From positions 124,001 through 188,000 of the forward strand of contig JAIWND010000023.1 of the NCBI GenBank assembly GCA_025330725.1: 64,000 nt of DNA. Direction: 5' to 3'. This stretch comes from Chlamydoabsidia padenii (taxonomy: Eukaryota; Mucoromycota; Mucoromycetes; Mucorales; Cunninghamellaceae). The notes under the pieces are model-generated. The model was not told the origin of the DNA, ran no database searches, and was given only the letters and a program-made list of their open reading frames with translations. Both the position numbers and the translations under genes were made by a program. This document shows positions 1-10,974 of the stretch, piece after piece (within the stretch, counting starts at the first letter, position 1; every line of letters starts with the position of its first letter).

Positions 1-1096
1 CACTTGTAGTTGGAGCATGAGCAACCACCGAGATTCACAATCTTGGATCCAAGCACACCGGTACCTTCCATGACAAGAGCATCACCATAGTTTTCAGAGA
101 CCTTGCCGAGAGATTTACCACTACAGGTCTTGATGGTCACTTTCTTCCCGCCAGATTTGTAAGCATCAGGGGTGGCGATCCAGTAGTAAGTGAAGGAAGA
201 CTTGCTTTGGAGAAGTTTACGATGTTCCTTCTTGGCAGGTTGTTTCTTGGTGTGGGATGTCTTCTTCTTTTTGGGATGAGATTTCTTCTTGGCATGATGA
301 GTGGGTTTCTTGTGAGAGACCTTGGAGGCGAGGTTGGACACCTTTTTGGAAATGCTGTTGTTGCCGGGCTTGACGCAGTAGGTTTTGCCATTGTCGAGAT
401 TGTCGCAGCTTCCACGGTGGACTTTGGGATTCAGATCATAAAAGGTGTTCAAGCTGATTCCATTGGCCTTGGCAAGTTTGACACAAGTGTCAGAGCTGGT
501 GACTAGAAGAATTGAGAAAAAAAAAAAAAAAAGATTGTCAGTCATTAGCTAGTTGATGGGGGAGTGTGTCAATTACCTTTGTGAGTTTTAGCGCAGCCAC
601 TTGAAGAGTGATCCCCACCAGAGGATTCGGATCCAGTACCAATACAGTATTTCTTCCCATCATTCAAATTTGTACATTTATGATTAACTTGAGGATTCCA
701 GGAGTAGAATTGATCAAGCTTGATACCGTACTTCTTGCTGAGGTTGATACAATTGTCGTTTCCACTAACTAACAGAGATAAAGAGAGATCAACAAAAGGA
801 TGATTACGATAAGATAGCTTTTTTTTTTTTTTTAACTTACCAGTATGGTACTTGTTACATTCAGCACGTTTAACTAATTCAATAGTAGTTTCAGAGATAT
901 CAGCATCCGAGGAATAGTTATCACGTTCAACAAGTTCAAAGTCGGCTTCAGGAGTATCTTCGTCACCAAAGGCAGAGAGGTAATAGTCAGAGTAAGCTTG
1001 AGGAGTAGTAGCAATATCAGTAGATTGTTGGGCAGATACAAATCGAGCTGTTGCAAGCACGAAAAGTCCAAGAGTAGATAAGGTGGGTAGGTGCAT
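1..1096 (-). CDS. Secreted protein with two LysM domains and a C-terminal 3D/double-psi barrel-like domain (partial, runs off the window)
   Basis: Exons read on the minus strand are about 1096-841, 768-577 and 502 to the window edge; all junctions are GT-AG and keep frame. The N-terminus, MHLPTLSTLGLFVLATARFVSA, is a typical signal peptide. Two LysM units follow, each with Asn/Asp-Cys, a 'WNP' or 'LNP' core and a closing 'KxYC' Cys, one per later exon. A basic Lys/His-rich linker then leads into a segment with 'YYWIATPDAY', 'TIKTCSG' and 'ALVMEGTG', which resembles fungal 3D-domain (double-psi beta-barrel) proteins. LysM domains bind chitin or chitooligosaccharides, so an extracellular or wall role is inferred. 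The rest of the barrel, with the Asp residues that name the 3D domain, lies beyond base 1. Confidence 0.8.
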
Positions 1097-2598
1097 TCTA
1101 ACAAGTCAGGAAGTAATTGTTGAAGTAATGAAGGTGGTGAATGACAAAAGTAACAAGTAGAGTGTCGTGTAATAGTCAACGGTAGTACCGCTGAAAAGGG
1201 TTATAGAGAATAAGAATGAGGGGAAGGGGGGGGATTGGGGTTGATAAAAAAAAAGGATAAAGAAGAAGAAGAAGAGCGAAAGAAAAGGAAACCCGCCAAA
1301 AAGTCTATATTTATTGAAATCCAGCACCGGGATTTGAAATTTGAAAAAGTTACACGACGTAGATTGCATTACTTTGTTCCTTGTGGCCAAGATATTTTCT
1401 TCGAGTTCCATTTTCCTATTGCCCATTGTAGGATATTTTCCCATTTCTTTTTTTGAACCACTTGATCGATTTACTCAATGTTGGGGTTTCAAGTCCATTT
1501 GAACAAAGGCATGAAAGCAAATAAAAATCTTGACCCCTTTTTCTTTTTTCTGTAGAGTAGATGACAGGAAGGAAGTCTTGATCTAAAGAGAAGCCAAACC
1601 TGTTTGACATTCTGCTTCTTTCCCTATTTCGTTTTGAAAACGGACATGGAAAAACGAACAAAAGAAACAGTATAGATTTGGTAATGTCGGGATTTTAAAA
1701 TTTTCGAAATGAATAGTTATCCATGTGTCACTACCAAGGAAAAATAAGCTCGTGGGATAGGGACAAGGTTGTTTAAAAGCTCATTCTATTGGTCGAGGTA
1801 TATTACCAACCCAATCGCACCTACTCATCTTTCTTTTCTCTTTTTCCTCTTCTTCTTTTTCTTAAGTGTGGAAAAAATGATGTATAGGTGAAAGCATATT
1901 ACTTGGTAGCACAGCTTGTAGAAACGAGTTGGTCAAAGCCACGATTTGGAACATTGTGATATTAACAACCTATAGACTTGTTTCTTTTTTTTTTTTTTTT
2001 TGTTCTCGCCAATATGCAACAAGTGTGTAGTTCTACAAAGAAGTATTGTGAATAGCGTCTAAACTATAAGTGACGCATAAGTGTGATGTTTATAGTCTAA
2101 ATGCTTTTTCTTCAAATCAGCCGTAACCATTTTTGCAGAAATGCCCTGAATCGGGAAGATTTTTTGAATGGGAGTCTGGGGTCCAAAAGTTTTGAAATCC
2201 CGCCATTTTTCATTTTTTCATTAGAAAGTTGGAGATAAATTTTGAGGCAGCTCTTCTTCCCTCTTTTTCATGTCAAAATACTTACCATCGGACCGCCTAC
2301 TATGCCATCAACCACTATTCATCCATGATATAATAACTGCTACTGTCGAAAAAGATCAACCACTCTTACTCAAGACAAGACGTAATCTCCTATTCCTAAA
2401 AGTCAAGTAGGTTTTACAATACAAGGCAACTATTTATTTATTAACTGAAACCTCTTTAACAAATAGACTTGTTGGAACCATAGTATTAATACAACATAAC
2501 CAAACCGACAATACAGGCAAAAACGTTTGTTGTATCCTACACATTGGTAAGTGAAAGAGAAATCTTCTTTTCATGGTATTGACTCTTCTTCTTTTTAG
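1097..2598. other. Intergenic region between LysM gene and OB-fold gene
   Basis: I see no convincing gene here. It holds the upstream region of the leftward LysM gene and the unresolved 5' part of the rightward OB-fold gene. Three copies of the recurrent motif lie at 1328-1339 (exact), 1688-1699 (CGGGATTTTAAA) and 2191-2202 (CGGGATTTCAAA on the minus strand). Confidence 0.6.
1328..1339 (+). promoter_or_regulatory. CGGGATTTGAAA motif upstream of LysM gene
   Basis: This is an exact copy of the recurrent 12-mer, 231 bp upstream of the LysM start at 1096, which is farther than at most other genes. Function is inferred only from recurrence. Confidence 0.4.
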
Positions 2599-3353
2599 AT
2601 GACGGCAGCGCGACGATCCCAATACATCTCTCGCAACGGGTATATAATCGGGAAGGTGTATCAAATATGAAGATTGGCGTTTGGATAACGATTATTGGGG
2701 AAGTCCAAAAACTTGGTGACTCGATTATCATTTTGGGCAAAGGGTAAGTCATGTTTTATACTATCAATAGGTATTCATTCATTCTTCGTTTATGTAATAA
2801 TAGATATCAAGTCGAAATTGAACCCATGGTGGAACTAAATCATTGGCTCCAAGTCCTTGTCAACAACCAAACCCGGATGAATGATAAAAAGCAACCTCTA
2901 TCTTCTTCCGATTATTCAGCAGCTCAAGGAATGAAACGACAAAAACGATCCGGGTCAAGTCTATTTGTTTCCTTGTCATCTCAACCATCACCTATTCGTG
3001 GATCCACCGAAGATCTATATCCATCACCTATACGGGTCGACGAAAACGATCAAATTAGCTGTAGTCAAATCACTCGGGAAGCACCGTGGCACTGGTCACC
3101 AGATCATATTGCAGCTACATCAACACCCCTCATGCAATCTCTCTTTGGCTCACCATATCATATTAGACCTTTGACATCAGGGAGGTCTTCTCCACTTTGC
3201 AACACTGAAACTGCTATCATCACTCAACAACATAATAATAACGATGATGATGATGATGATGATGACGACTTTGGTTTTGCTGATGATTCTCAATTTGAAG
3301 CCATGGACTTTGATGATCTGGAAAAGAAGGCGTTGGAAAATAGGGCACTATAG
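2599..3353 (+). CDS. Small OB-fold-like protein with acidic disordered tail (RMI2-like?), 5' exon not resolved
   Basis: Two exons are supported: about 2599-2743 and 2804-3353, with intron GTAAGT...TAG keeping frame. The first carries a hydrophobic strand pattern around 'KIGVWITIIGEVQKLGDSII', continuing as 'YQVEIEPMVEL' after the intron. The remaining roughly 170 residues are low complexity and end in a nine-Asp run and 'MDFDDLEKKA'. The strand pattern resembles the OB fold of RMI2-type subunits of the RecQ-Top3-Rmi complex, but identity is weak, and TEN1 or another small OB protein is possible. The reading frame is open at 2599 with no upstream ATG before a TGA, so a 5' exon is missing or the start is the internal ATG near 2667. 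Confidence 0.45.
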
Positions 3354-3912
3354 GATGTAGCTTCCCACTTGATTAAGGTGTGATACTCTAACAGCGACAA
3401 ACGACACTTGGTATATCAAAGCGTTGCAATCAACTCGGTAAACAACACATTATGCAGCATTTGACTTGGACTTTATTTTTAATCCCCGTGGTGAAACCTG
3501 TTGGCCCGTGGATGTTATTAAATTATACCCCCAGTGATAGACTTGTTGCCAATTATCCCCCCTTCCCCACATTATTTTATAGTTTGATTACTAGTTTATA
3601 ATTATGATATGTATATAGTATTAGCATTGATTTGGATAATTTGATTGATAAAATTAATAAAGATACGATTTTTAATTTTACACTAATGGAATTGACCGAG
3701 GTTACTATTGTAAGGTAGCCGCTGAATACCTGCAAGCAAACATAAAACAAAAAACAAAAGAAAAGATAGAGCAACCTTTTACACGATCACTTGTTTTTTA
3801 AAATTTATAGATCAAATAACATAAATCAAGTTTATTAGGTAAAGAAGAAGAAGAAGATTAACAAATATATACTAATGTGCTATAATAAAGCCAAAGGTCC
3901 AAGTAGCATACA
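3354..3912. other. Intergenic, AT-rich
   Basis: This is the 3' flank of the OB-fold gene and the upstream region of the glucanase gene. I see no gene and no copy of the recurrent promoter motif. Confidence 0.5.
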
Positions 3913-5665
3913 ATGGGGCTATTCAAAAAGAGCCCTCCAGATTCATCAGAATACATTATAAAGGAAGCCATTCATAATACCAAAGACCGTCATCCACCAT
4001 CAAATCAATCATGGTGGCAGCATAAACGCACCCGCTTTGTAATCATCGGTGCTTTGACAATTATTGTCATTGCCTTGGCTGTCATCGTACCCCTTATCAT
4101 TGTCCACCAGATCCAACAAGTCCATAATAATAGTGTTCACCCTGAATCATCCCCAAATCCAGATCCAGAGAATATCCAAGATAATAGTACCACCACTGAA
4201 CCACCACCACCACCACCACCAGTGAATCCATTCGATGATTCAGCACAAGCCAATAACCACGTACCACCATTGAACCAAAGTTTCCCATATACAAGGACAC
4301 CCATCCGTGGCATCAACCTGGGCGGCTGGTTAGTCCTTGAGCCATTTATCACTCCGAGCCTATTTGAGCAAGCACCCGACCCCACCAAGAAACCCCAAGA
4401 GCGTCATGAGACCAAAGACCATGTGGCGTTAGACGAATGGACTCTGTGTCAGCGGCTAGGTCCTACCCGATCCCGAGAATTACTGGAGCATCACTATGAT
4501 ACGTTTATCACCGAATCAGATTTTAAAACAATGAGTGAAATGGGGTTTAATCATGTACGTATTCCTATTGGTCACTGGGCCATCCGTCCCTTGGCCCGTG
4601 AACCCTTTGTCCCGTATGTGTCTTGGACTTACCTTATCCGTGGCATCCAATGGGCGAGGAAGTATGGTCTGAGGGTCATGGTTGAGTTGCATACCGCGCC
4701 AGGATCACAAAATGGCTGGAATCATTCCGGTCGTTCGGGTGAGATTCGTTTCTTGCATGGCGAAAACGGTCAAAAGTATGCTGAGGACACCATGCGTGTG
4801 GTGAGAGATATTGTCACTTTTTTTAGTACCGATCCAATCACTCGACAGCAAGGTCAGTCGTATCCGAGTCAATGGGCCCACGTTGTGCCGATCTTTGGTG
4901 TGTTAAATGAGCCCGCCATGATGACCATCAAGAAGGAAGATGCACAACAATGGTATCGTGAGTCGTATGCTACCATTCGTAATATCACAGGTGGTAGTGC
5001 AGGTCCAGTCTTGTCATATCATGAGGGTTTCTTGGGGTTGGATCGTTGGAAAGGATTCTTCAAGAATTTCGAGAGGATAATATTGGGTAAGAAGGGAAAA
5101 AAGAAATCCAGGGATTTTTTTTTTATTATGAAAAGCCAAAACATTCAAACGCCGCTTTTTTTTTTTTTTTTTTTTTTTTGTTCCTCATACAGAAACGCAC
5201 ATGTATTTGATCTTTAATCCCGATCTAGTCAATATGGAAAGAGAAAAACAGGCAGCTTTCCCTTGTGACACTTGGCGCTCCCAGCTTTTACAGTCTACTA
5301 AAGAAGTAGCCCCTACCATGGTGGGTGAATTCTCATTTGCAACAAATGACTGTGGCAAGTATGTGAACGGTGTAGGTTATGGTACACGTTATGAAAATAC
5401 GATGGAAGGCGGGGATTCAAAATGCACCAATTGCAATTGCACCAATGTGAATGACTGGGGCTCTTGGACATTAGATTACAAACGCTTTTTGAATACCTTC
5501 ATACAACATCAAATGGATGCATATGAAGCTGGTGTAGGCTGGTTTTTTTGGACTTATAAAACAGAACAGCATATTAACCCTCATTGGGATTACTCTTTGG
5601 CATGGGAACAAGGTTGGGCACCAAAAGATGTCAATCAACGTGATTTCTTTTGTATCAACTCCTAG
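3913..5665 (+). CDS. Type II membrane-anchored exo-beta-1,3-glucanase, GH5 family
   Basis: Exons are 3913-5086 and 5193-5665. The intron has a run of about 22 T just before CAG, and splicing restores 'RIILETHMYL'. The protein starts with a short cytosolic segment and one membrane helix (about residues 42-66), then a Pro/Asn-rich stalk, then a GH5 exoglucanase domain. Family landmarks are 'RGINLGGWLVLEPFITPSLF', 'HVRIPIGHWA', 'HTAPGSQNGWNHSG', the acid/base Glu in 'GVLNEP' and the nucleophile Glu in 'VGEFSFA'. The C-terminal 'GVGWFFWTYKTE' is also typical. It should hydrolyse or remodel beta-1,3-glucan at the cell surface. The length of about 550 residues and the N-terminal anchor resemble the membrane-bound Exg form rather than the secreted short form. 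Confidence 0.88.
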
Positions 5666-5913
5666 TTGTTGTTCATTTTGATAATGCTTTCAAATGATCA
5701 TGTTTTAATAAAGAAAAAAAAATTAGTCGAGTATCAATCATATCAGCTACATTAAGTAAATCATTAAAAGTCCGATCAATGCAAAAAGGATTAAAGAAGA
5801 AATCGCATGAATCCGATCACTTTATGATATATATAGGGCTTTTATATTTTTTATTTATCAGTCATATGGACGCACCGATGATTCAAATCTTTGATTTTTT
5901 CTTTTTCACGTCA

Positions 5914-5920
5914 TATAAAA
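5914..5920 (+). promoter_or_regulatory. TATA-like box
   Basis: TATAAAA lies about 35 bp upstream of the first ATG (5955) of the leader that precedes the SOSS-B start. If it is used, transcripts begin near 5945 and include that leader reading frame. Confidence 0.4.
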
Positions 5921-5954
5921 GAGCTTTTTAAATTCATTTCAACTTTCCTTGGGG

Positions 5955-6254
5955 ATGCCCACCCCTTTAACAAACAACAACAACTTGTCAGTCAATTCTT
6001 GGAATGAGAATATGGCTGGCAATTCTTCTTTGAGAGGGAAGGTTACGGGGCTTCGGCCAACGACAAGTGAAAAAGAAAAGGAAACCACATACTTACACAC
6101 AATACTAACTGATATTTCATCCTCCGCTTATTCGACGAAAATTCAAGTTACTCCTAAACGTCCAATCCTGACCCAGGATTTTAAATCTGCTGACTTACAA
6201 AATAAAATAAAAAAAGTGAATGTAACTTTCTTCCTCTCCTTTTTATTCTCATGA
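5955..6254 (+). other. Upstream open reading frame overlapping the SOSS-B start (ATGA)
   Basis: An open frame of 99 codons starts at ATG 5955 and ends at TGA 6252-6254, so the stop overlaps the SOSS-B ATG at 6251 as ATGA. Its product is Asn/Thr/Lys-rich and not recognised. It could be a translated upstream ORF acting by reinitiation, a non-coding leader, or part of an alternative spliced 5' exon. A canonical splice that fuses it to SOSS-B was not found. Confidence 0.35.
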
Positions 6255-7009
6255 CTTCCCTGGCAAATCAAGCGACACATAAACACACATTACTAAAGGA
6301 TATACGCCCATCAATGCGCAGAATTGACATTGAAGTGATTGTATTGCAACAAGGTAAAGTTAAAAAAAAAAAAAAGAAAACCCCTTCCACAATAATGAAA
6401 TGACCAATTAACTTTGTTGTATCAGAAAGTGAAACCATCGTCACTCATAATGGGGAAATGATTAACAGGTACTTGATAGCTGACAAATCTGGTGTTATGA
6501 TATTAAAAGCCTGGGGCGTTACAGGTGGAGCCATACGCTCAGGTGATATCCTACGTATTAATGGAGTGTAAGTAAAAAGAAAAAAATAGTAATCCTTCAG
6601 CCAAAAAGTAATCTTATCAACTCTACTCTACAACAGGGACTGTAAGTATAATTATGGACACCCGTTCTTAGAAACCTCCAGACTTGGTAAAACAAAACGA
6701 CTTGGTCAAGATACCTTTCCCTTTGCAGAGGGACCCAACTTTTCTCAGCAAAGTGAAACAGGCTCACCACGACTTGGACGACTAACAACAACAACAACAA
6801 CAACAACAACACCATCAGTACCTGGATGGACAACTGGACTTGACAAGAGTAGTGGCAAAATGAATGATCTAGCAAAATTATCGGATTCGACAAGCACTGA
6901 TGGTTTGAACAATACTATCCGGGATCCAAGGAAACGACCACGAGTATCATTGGATAATGAAATGCAACGGCAAGTACGTCGACAGGTAAAATATAATGAA
7001 ATAGTATGA
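6251..7009 (+). CDS. SOSS complex subunit B / NABP-type single-strand DNA-binding protein
   Basis: Exons are 6251-6353, 6426-6567 and 6637-7009, giving 205 residues, close to human NABP2 (hSSB1). A single OB fold spans about residues 13-110: 'LLKDIRPSM' aligns with the family 'VKDIKPG' start, followed by 'YLIADKSGVMILKAWG', 'IRSGDILRING' and 'YGHPFLETSR'. 'EGPNFSQ' matches the 'EVPNFSEP' end of the OB fold. The tail is Thr-rich and basic, as is usual. The family protects single-stranded DNA in double-strand-break repair and in SOSS/Integrator complexes. Common yeasts lack it, so its presence supports an early-diverging fungus. The start at 6251 gives the natural family N-terminus but overlaps the stop of an upstream ORF. 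Confidence 0.85.
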
Positions 7010-7154
7010 TATCCCCCCTCCCCCTTACTCCCTGTTTTTAACTATCTTTAATAATAAAAATATTTATATTTATATTCACATTAACCCATATCTACCCTTT
7101 TCTTTCTTCTTCTTCTTCTTCTTCTTCTTTATATATACCTATATACTATACAAC

Positions 7155-8512
7155 ATGGACCAAACAGTACACATTGCCGCCAACATTCTTAAAAGAAGAC
7201 ATAACCTACCGACTGAAACTGAAAATTCTTTAATGGATTTGCGGTTTGCTGCTTTGAATGAAACTATGCCTTCTCAGGTAAAGTACTTTGGTCGGAATTG
7301 GAATTGATCTCACTCACCTCTCTTTCTCTCTCTCTTCTTTTTTCTCCACCTTAAACTCTAGCGACGAGGACTTTGTTGGAAACTCTTATTACGTGTGGAT
7401 CAAATATCAGCATCTTGTTATATCTCTTTGGTCAAACGTGGTCGTAGTCCTATTGATGCCAAAATCCGCAACGATACCTTTCGAACAATGACAACTGATG
7501 CTGAATTCCTAGAACAGGTCTCTGAAGATATGCTCATCCGGACCTTGAATGCCTTTGTATGGATCAGCTTACCAGGTAAAGGAAAAAAACAAAAACAAAT
7601 GTGATTGGATTATACTAAATCGGAGTGAATAGATGAAAACTACGATAATCGGGAAGAAGCTTATTATCGGGCTAAATTTCTCGGCTGGTTTCCGGATGGT
7701 GGACTTACTTATGTACAAGGTATGAATGTCTTGGTGGCGCCCTTTTTGATGGTGATGCCTGAAATGGAAGCCTTCTTTGCCTTTTCCACTTTTATGTGGA
7801 GGTGGTGTCCATTGTATATCCAACCCAATCTAAAAGGTGTACATTGTGGGGCAAAGGTAAAGTTTTAACTGCAACTTTGATTGGTTTGATCTAATTCCCA
7901 TTCTTTTAAGCTATTAGACATGTGCCTGAAAACTCTGGACCCACCACTCTACTATCTTTTACTAAGCAAAGGTATTACTGCCAATGTATATGCTATTCCA
8001 TGTAAGTAGACTAGTGTAACAACTTGACTCAATACTAATAGATTATTCTTTTTTTTTTCTCACTATAGCGGTGATGACATTCTGTGCCTGTACACCACCA
8101 TCTAAAGAATTACTACTACTTTGGGATGTTATGTTTGCATTTGGACTCCATCTAAACATCCTCTTTATCATTGCCCAACTCGCATTGATGAGACAAGATC
8201 TAATTATTAGCAAAAGGTAGGGAATCCAAAGGGGCTGGAATGATCACAATGAATGGTACTCATCTTCTTTTCTTTTGATTATCTAGTCCTATGAAGTTAA
8301 TTCGCAAACTGCCTCACCTACAAGCGAAAAAAATCATCAAGATCACTTTGACTTCAATCAAGATCATACCACCCGATCTTTACGATAAATTGGTACGACA
8401 TGCTTACGATGAATCTGTTGCCGACAGTATTGGGATTCAACTATCTGCTGGTGTCACCCAATCTGAAGACCTACACACTTTACCCCCTTACTTGGCTGAA
8501 GCTCTTCTTTAA
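7155..8512 (+). CDS. BUB2: Mitotic checkpoint GAP Bub2/Cdc16 (TBC domain)
   Basis: Six exons: 7155-7277, 7362-7575, 7633-7856, 7911-8001, 8069-8216 and 8287-8512, all GT-AG and frame-consistent. The protein is a TBC/RabGAP domain with Bub2-specific segments: 'RRGLCWKLLLRVDQIS', 'AKIRNDTFRTM', 'LIRTLNAFVW', 'YVQGMNVLVAPFLMVMP', 'GVHCGAKLLDMCL', 'VMTFCACTPPSKELLLLWD' and 'SPMKLIRKLP'. With Bfa1/Byr4, Bub2 is the GAP for the Tem1/Spg1 GTPase that controls mitotic exit and septation at the spindle pole. The total of about 340 residues fits the family. It starts 146 bp after the SOSS-B stop; the gap is T-rich with a (CTT)n run at about 7104-7127. Confidence 0.9.
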
Positions 8513-9870
8513 TAAACCAATAAAAAACATCTTGTTTATTTTTAACCCCCGACTTGTCTTTGATTTAAAATTCTGCATTAGGATTTGATGTTGGGAGGAT
8601 TCCAGAAATTCTACCTGATCCACCCACTTTATTGTTTGTTATTACTAATGTATACTGTCTATCTGTCTTTAAAGGATTTGGGCACCACTAAAAAAGTTGG
8701 TGTCAAAGTTTACAAATGTGGCAATGGGGTCAGCCTTTTTTTGATTGGTTTCTTCTCCTGGTTATTTTTAGCCTTTACTGATTCGTTTACTTCTTGATCG
8801 TTGTGTTGCCTCTCGTACATTAGGTTGTTTTAAAAAAGGGAAACATAAAGTCAAATAAAGTAGAGTACAGTCTTATTTTTGTACAATGAATTGTCAAAAT
8901 CTCCTTGAAGGAGAGATCGGACTACCCTTACCCCTGACTTTTTTTTTATGCATGATTCAAATTCAAAACCCGACACATGGGTCCATGTTACATCTTTCTT
9001 CTTAAAAAGGGAATAGAAGACGAATGAAAGACAATGGGTGGAAGCACCCGTGAACCAATGAAACTAAAAGGGAGAACATGACACACAGACTTTCTCTTTG
9101 TATCAAGTTTTTTTTTTCTTACTTGCTTTTGTAACAAAGCTGGGGTTCAGTTCTTCTTTTAGTACAGGTCGCACCATCACCAAAAGCCTGTCAATCAGGC
9201 TCACTGATCACGCTTTCTGACCCAAAGGTCAAAAGATAGGTTCGAGACCTCCCATGGGAGAGAACAAAAACGTGACATCTCAAAATGGTAATAGAACAAA
9301 ACTTGAATTGTTCTAAACATCTATTTTGTTCTATATGATTGGTTTGAGGCTTTTTTCGTCGAATTAGGTAACTTCTTAGAAAAGCTAGTGCGAATATGAT
9401 TGGACAAGGAATAATTGAGGGAGAAAAGGGAACCAAATTGGAATGAGATCGATCGAGATTTGGCTCAACGCTCGCCTACCTACTCGATCTTCGTCTTCAT
9501 TTTTTTTCAGTTGATTAGGAAAGAGGAGAGAAAAAACCATGGATCGATGTGTTGCATAAATCTTCTTTGTCTTTTCCTTCTTCTAGACCACTTCAAGTTT
9601 ATAGTGTAGAGTCGATCGATGATGATGGATTCTCTTCTCTCCTATTTACTAAATAGGCCACACTATCATCTTTTAGTACATACCCTTGATCGATTTCACG
9701 GTTTTTTGTGAACGGAGCTTTTATTTGCAGGCTCGTTCCTCATTGGTATAATTTAACTTGAAAAATTATCGGGATTTGAACTCGACATATAAAAGTTCTG
9801 CTTCCATCATTTTTCCTTTTTCTTTATCTTCTTTCTCTCTCTCTCTCTCTCTCTCTCTACTCTTTTCATT
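8513..9870. other. Intergenic, 1.36 kb, no supported gene
   Basis: A 70-codon hydrophobic frame near 8585-8797 has no clear homolog and no splice partner, so it is not annotated. From 8797 to 9770 I see only short AT-rich frames. A degenerate motif copy (TTCAAAACCCG) lies near 8962. The proximal promoter of the next gene has the motif at 9770 and a (CT)n run at about 9834-9858, just before the ATG. Confidence 0.5.
9770..9781 (+). promoter_or_regulatory. CGGGATTTGAAC motif, 89 bp upstream of the 9871 start
   Basis: It matches the recurrent 12-mer at 11 of 12 positions, in the same orientation as the gene. It is followed by 'CATATAAAAG' (TATA-like) at about 9785 and a pyrimidine-rich leader. 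Confidence 0.5.
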
Positions 9871-10675
9871 ATGGGAATACCTATTTGGTCACCAAAAAAA
9901 CAACGACACGAACTATTAAAACAACAAATACCAAGTCGACAACAATTATTACAAGCAACTTTAATGAATCAACTTTCTCGTCGACGACGCTCTTCAGCTG
10001 AGCCCAATGACATCACACCTAGCATCGAACGACAACAAGAAGCGGACCGACAGATGGAAAAACGATTTGAAGAAAAAAGAGAACTGTTGGATCAACTTAA
10101 AGTCACGGCTTCTCTTTTGGACCAATTCCTCTCCATGTCTGATTCGACCTCTCAAGGATCAACCATACCTCCTTTTATCACCGATGGTAAACATATCTCC
10201 CTCTTTTTTTTTTTTTTCTTCTTCTTCTTCTTCTTCTTTTGGGTTGCGTTAATCTAAATTCATACATTTTGTTGTTTATGATATAGATCTTATTGCAGTA
10301 TTGACAGCTACATCGGCGTCATTGGCCACCACTGGTCGATTATCATCATCACCATCATCACAGTCTTCTACAACAACAACATCATCATCATCATCACCAC
10401 CATCATCGGCTACCATCAGACCAAGAAGACATATTAACTACAGATCACTTCGATCTATCCACTCTCACAACAACGATACCACGTTGACGGGCTTGGTTGA
10501 TGCGATGATTCGATCCCCTCCTCATGCCGCACGATGGGCGGACTTGGAATCGGATATTGCATCGATCCATCAACGTGTCATAGACCAGCTGATACTTTTA
10601 GGTGCTGGTCTCTCAACTCGAACCCAATCATCATCCTTTTCTCTTCCCGACGATCGAACTTTCCTACACTCTTGA
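9871..10675 (+). CDS. Hypothetical protein, coiled-coil and Ser/Thr-rich
   Basis: Two exons, 9871-10186 and 10287-10675, joined in frame by a GTAAAC...ATAG intron with a pyrimidine-rich tract, give 234 residues. The first half is basic and Gln-rich, with a probable amphipathic helix of heptad-like pattern near 'RQMEKRFEEKRELLDQLK' (about residues 60-80). The middle is a Ser/Thr run, and the end has a shorter folded-looking part, 'ARWADLESDIASIHQRVIDQ'. I do not recognise the family and propose no function. It is likely real because the intron keeps frame, the start follows a TATA-like box and a (CT)n leader, and the recurrent promoter motif is at the usual distance. Confidence 0.6.
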
Positions 10676-10974
10676 TTTAATCATCATTAATCAACCCATT
10701 AGTATCATCATTATAGTATTATTATCATGCAACCATTCATTCATACAATCATTTTATTCATTCCATAGGTATATCCCCCCCTTTTATTACTATCATTTTA
10801 TCAATAAAGTTAATAAACAGTAATTTGGTTAATATTGTATAGGGGCTATTTTTATTGGTGTGTAATGTGTGTGTGTGTGTGTGTGTTTGTGCGCGCATAA
10901 AACTATATGTGTATATAAATAAAGGGTGAAAGAGATAGCAATAATAAAAAAAAAAAGACTACAATTTTTTTTTT

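Noticed and set aside
8585..8797. 70-codon hydrophobic frame on the plus strand, faintly like part of an alkaline ceramidase
   Set aside because: No conserved metal-binding residues, no flanking exons and a start with no leader; too weak to annotate.
9191..9436. 81-codon minus-strand frame and a 'GGTTCGAGACC' string like a tRNA T-arm near 9240
   Set aside because: No acceptor stem, anticodon arm or A box can be folded around the string, and the frame has no family features.
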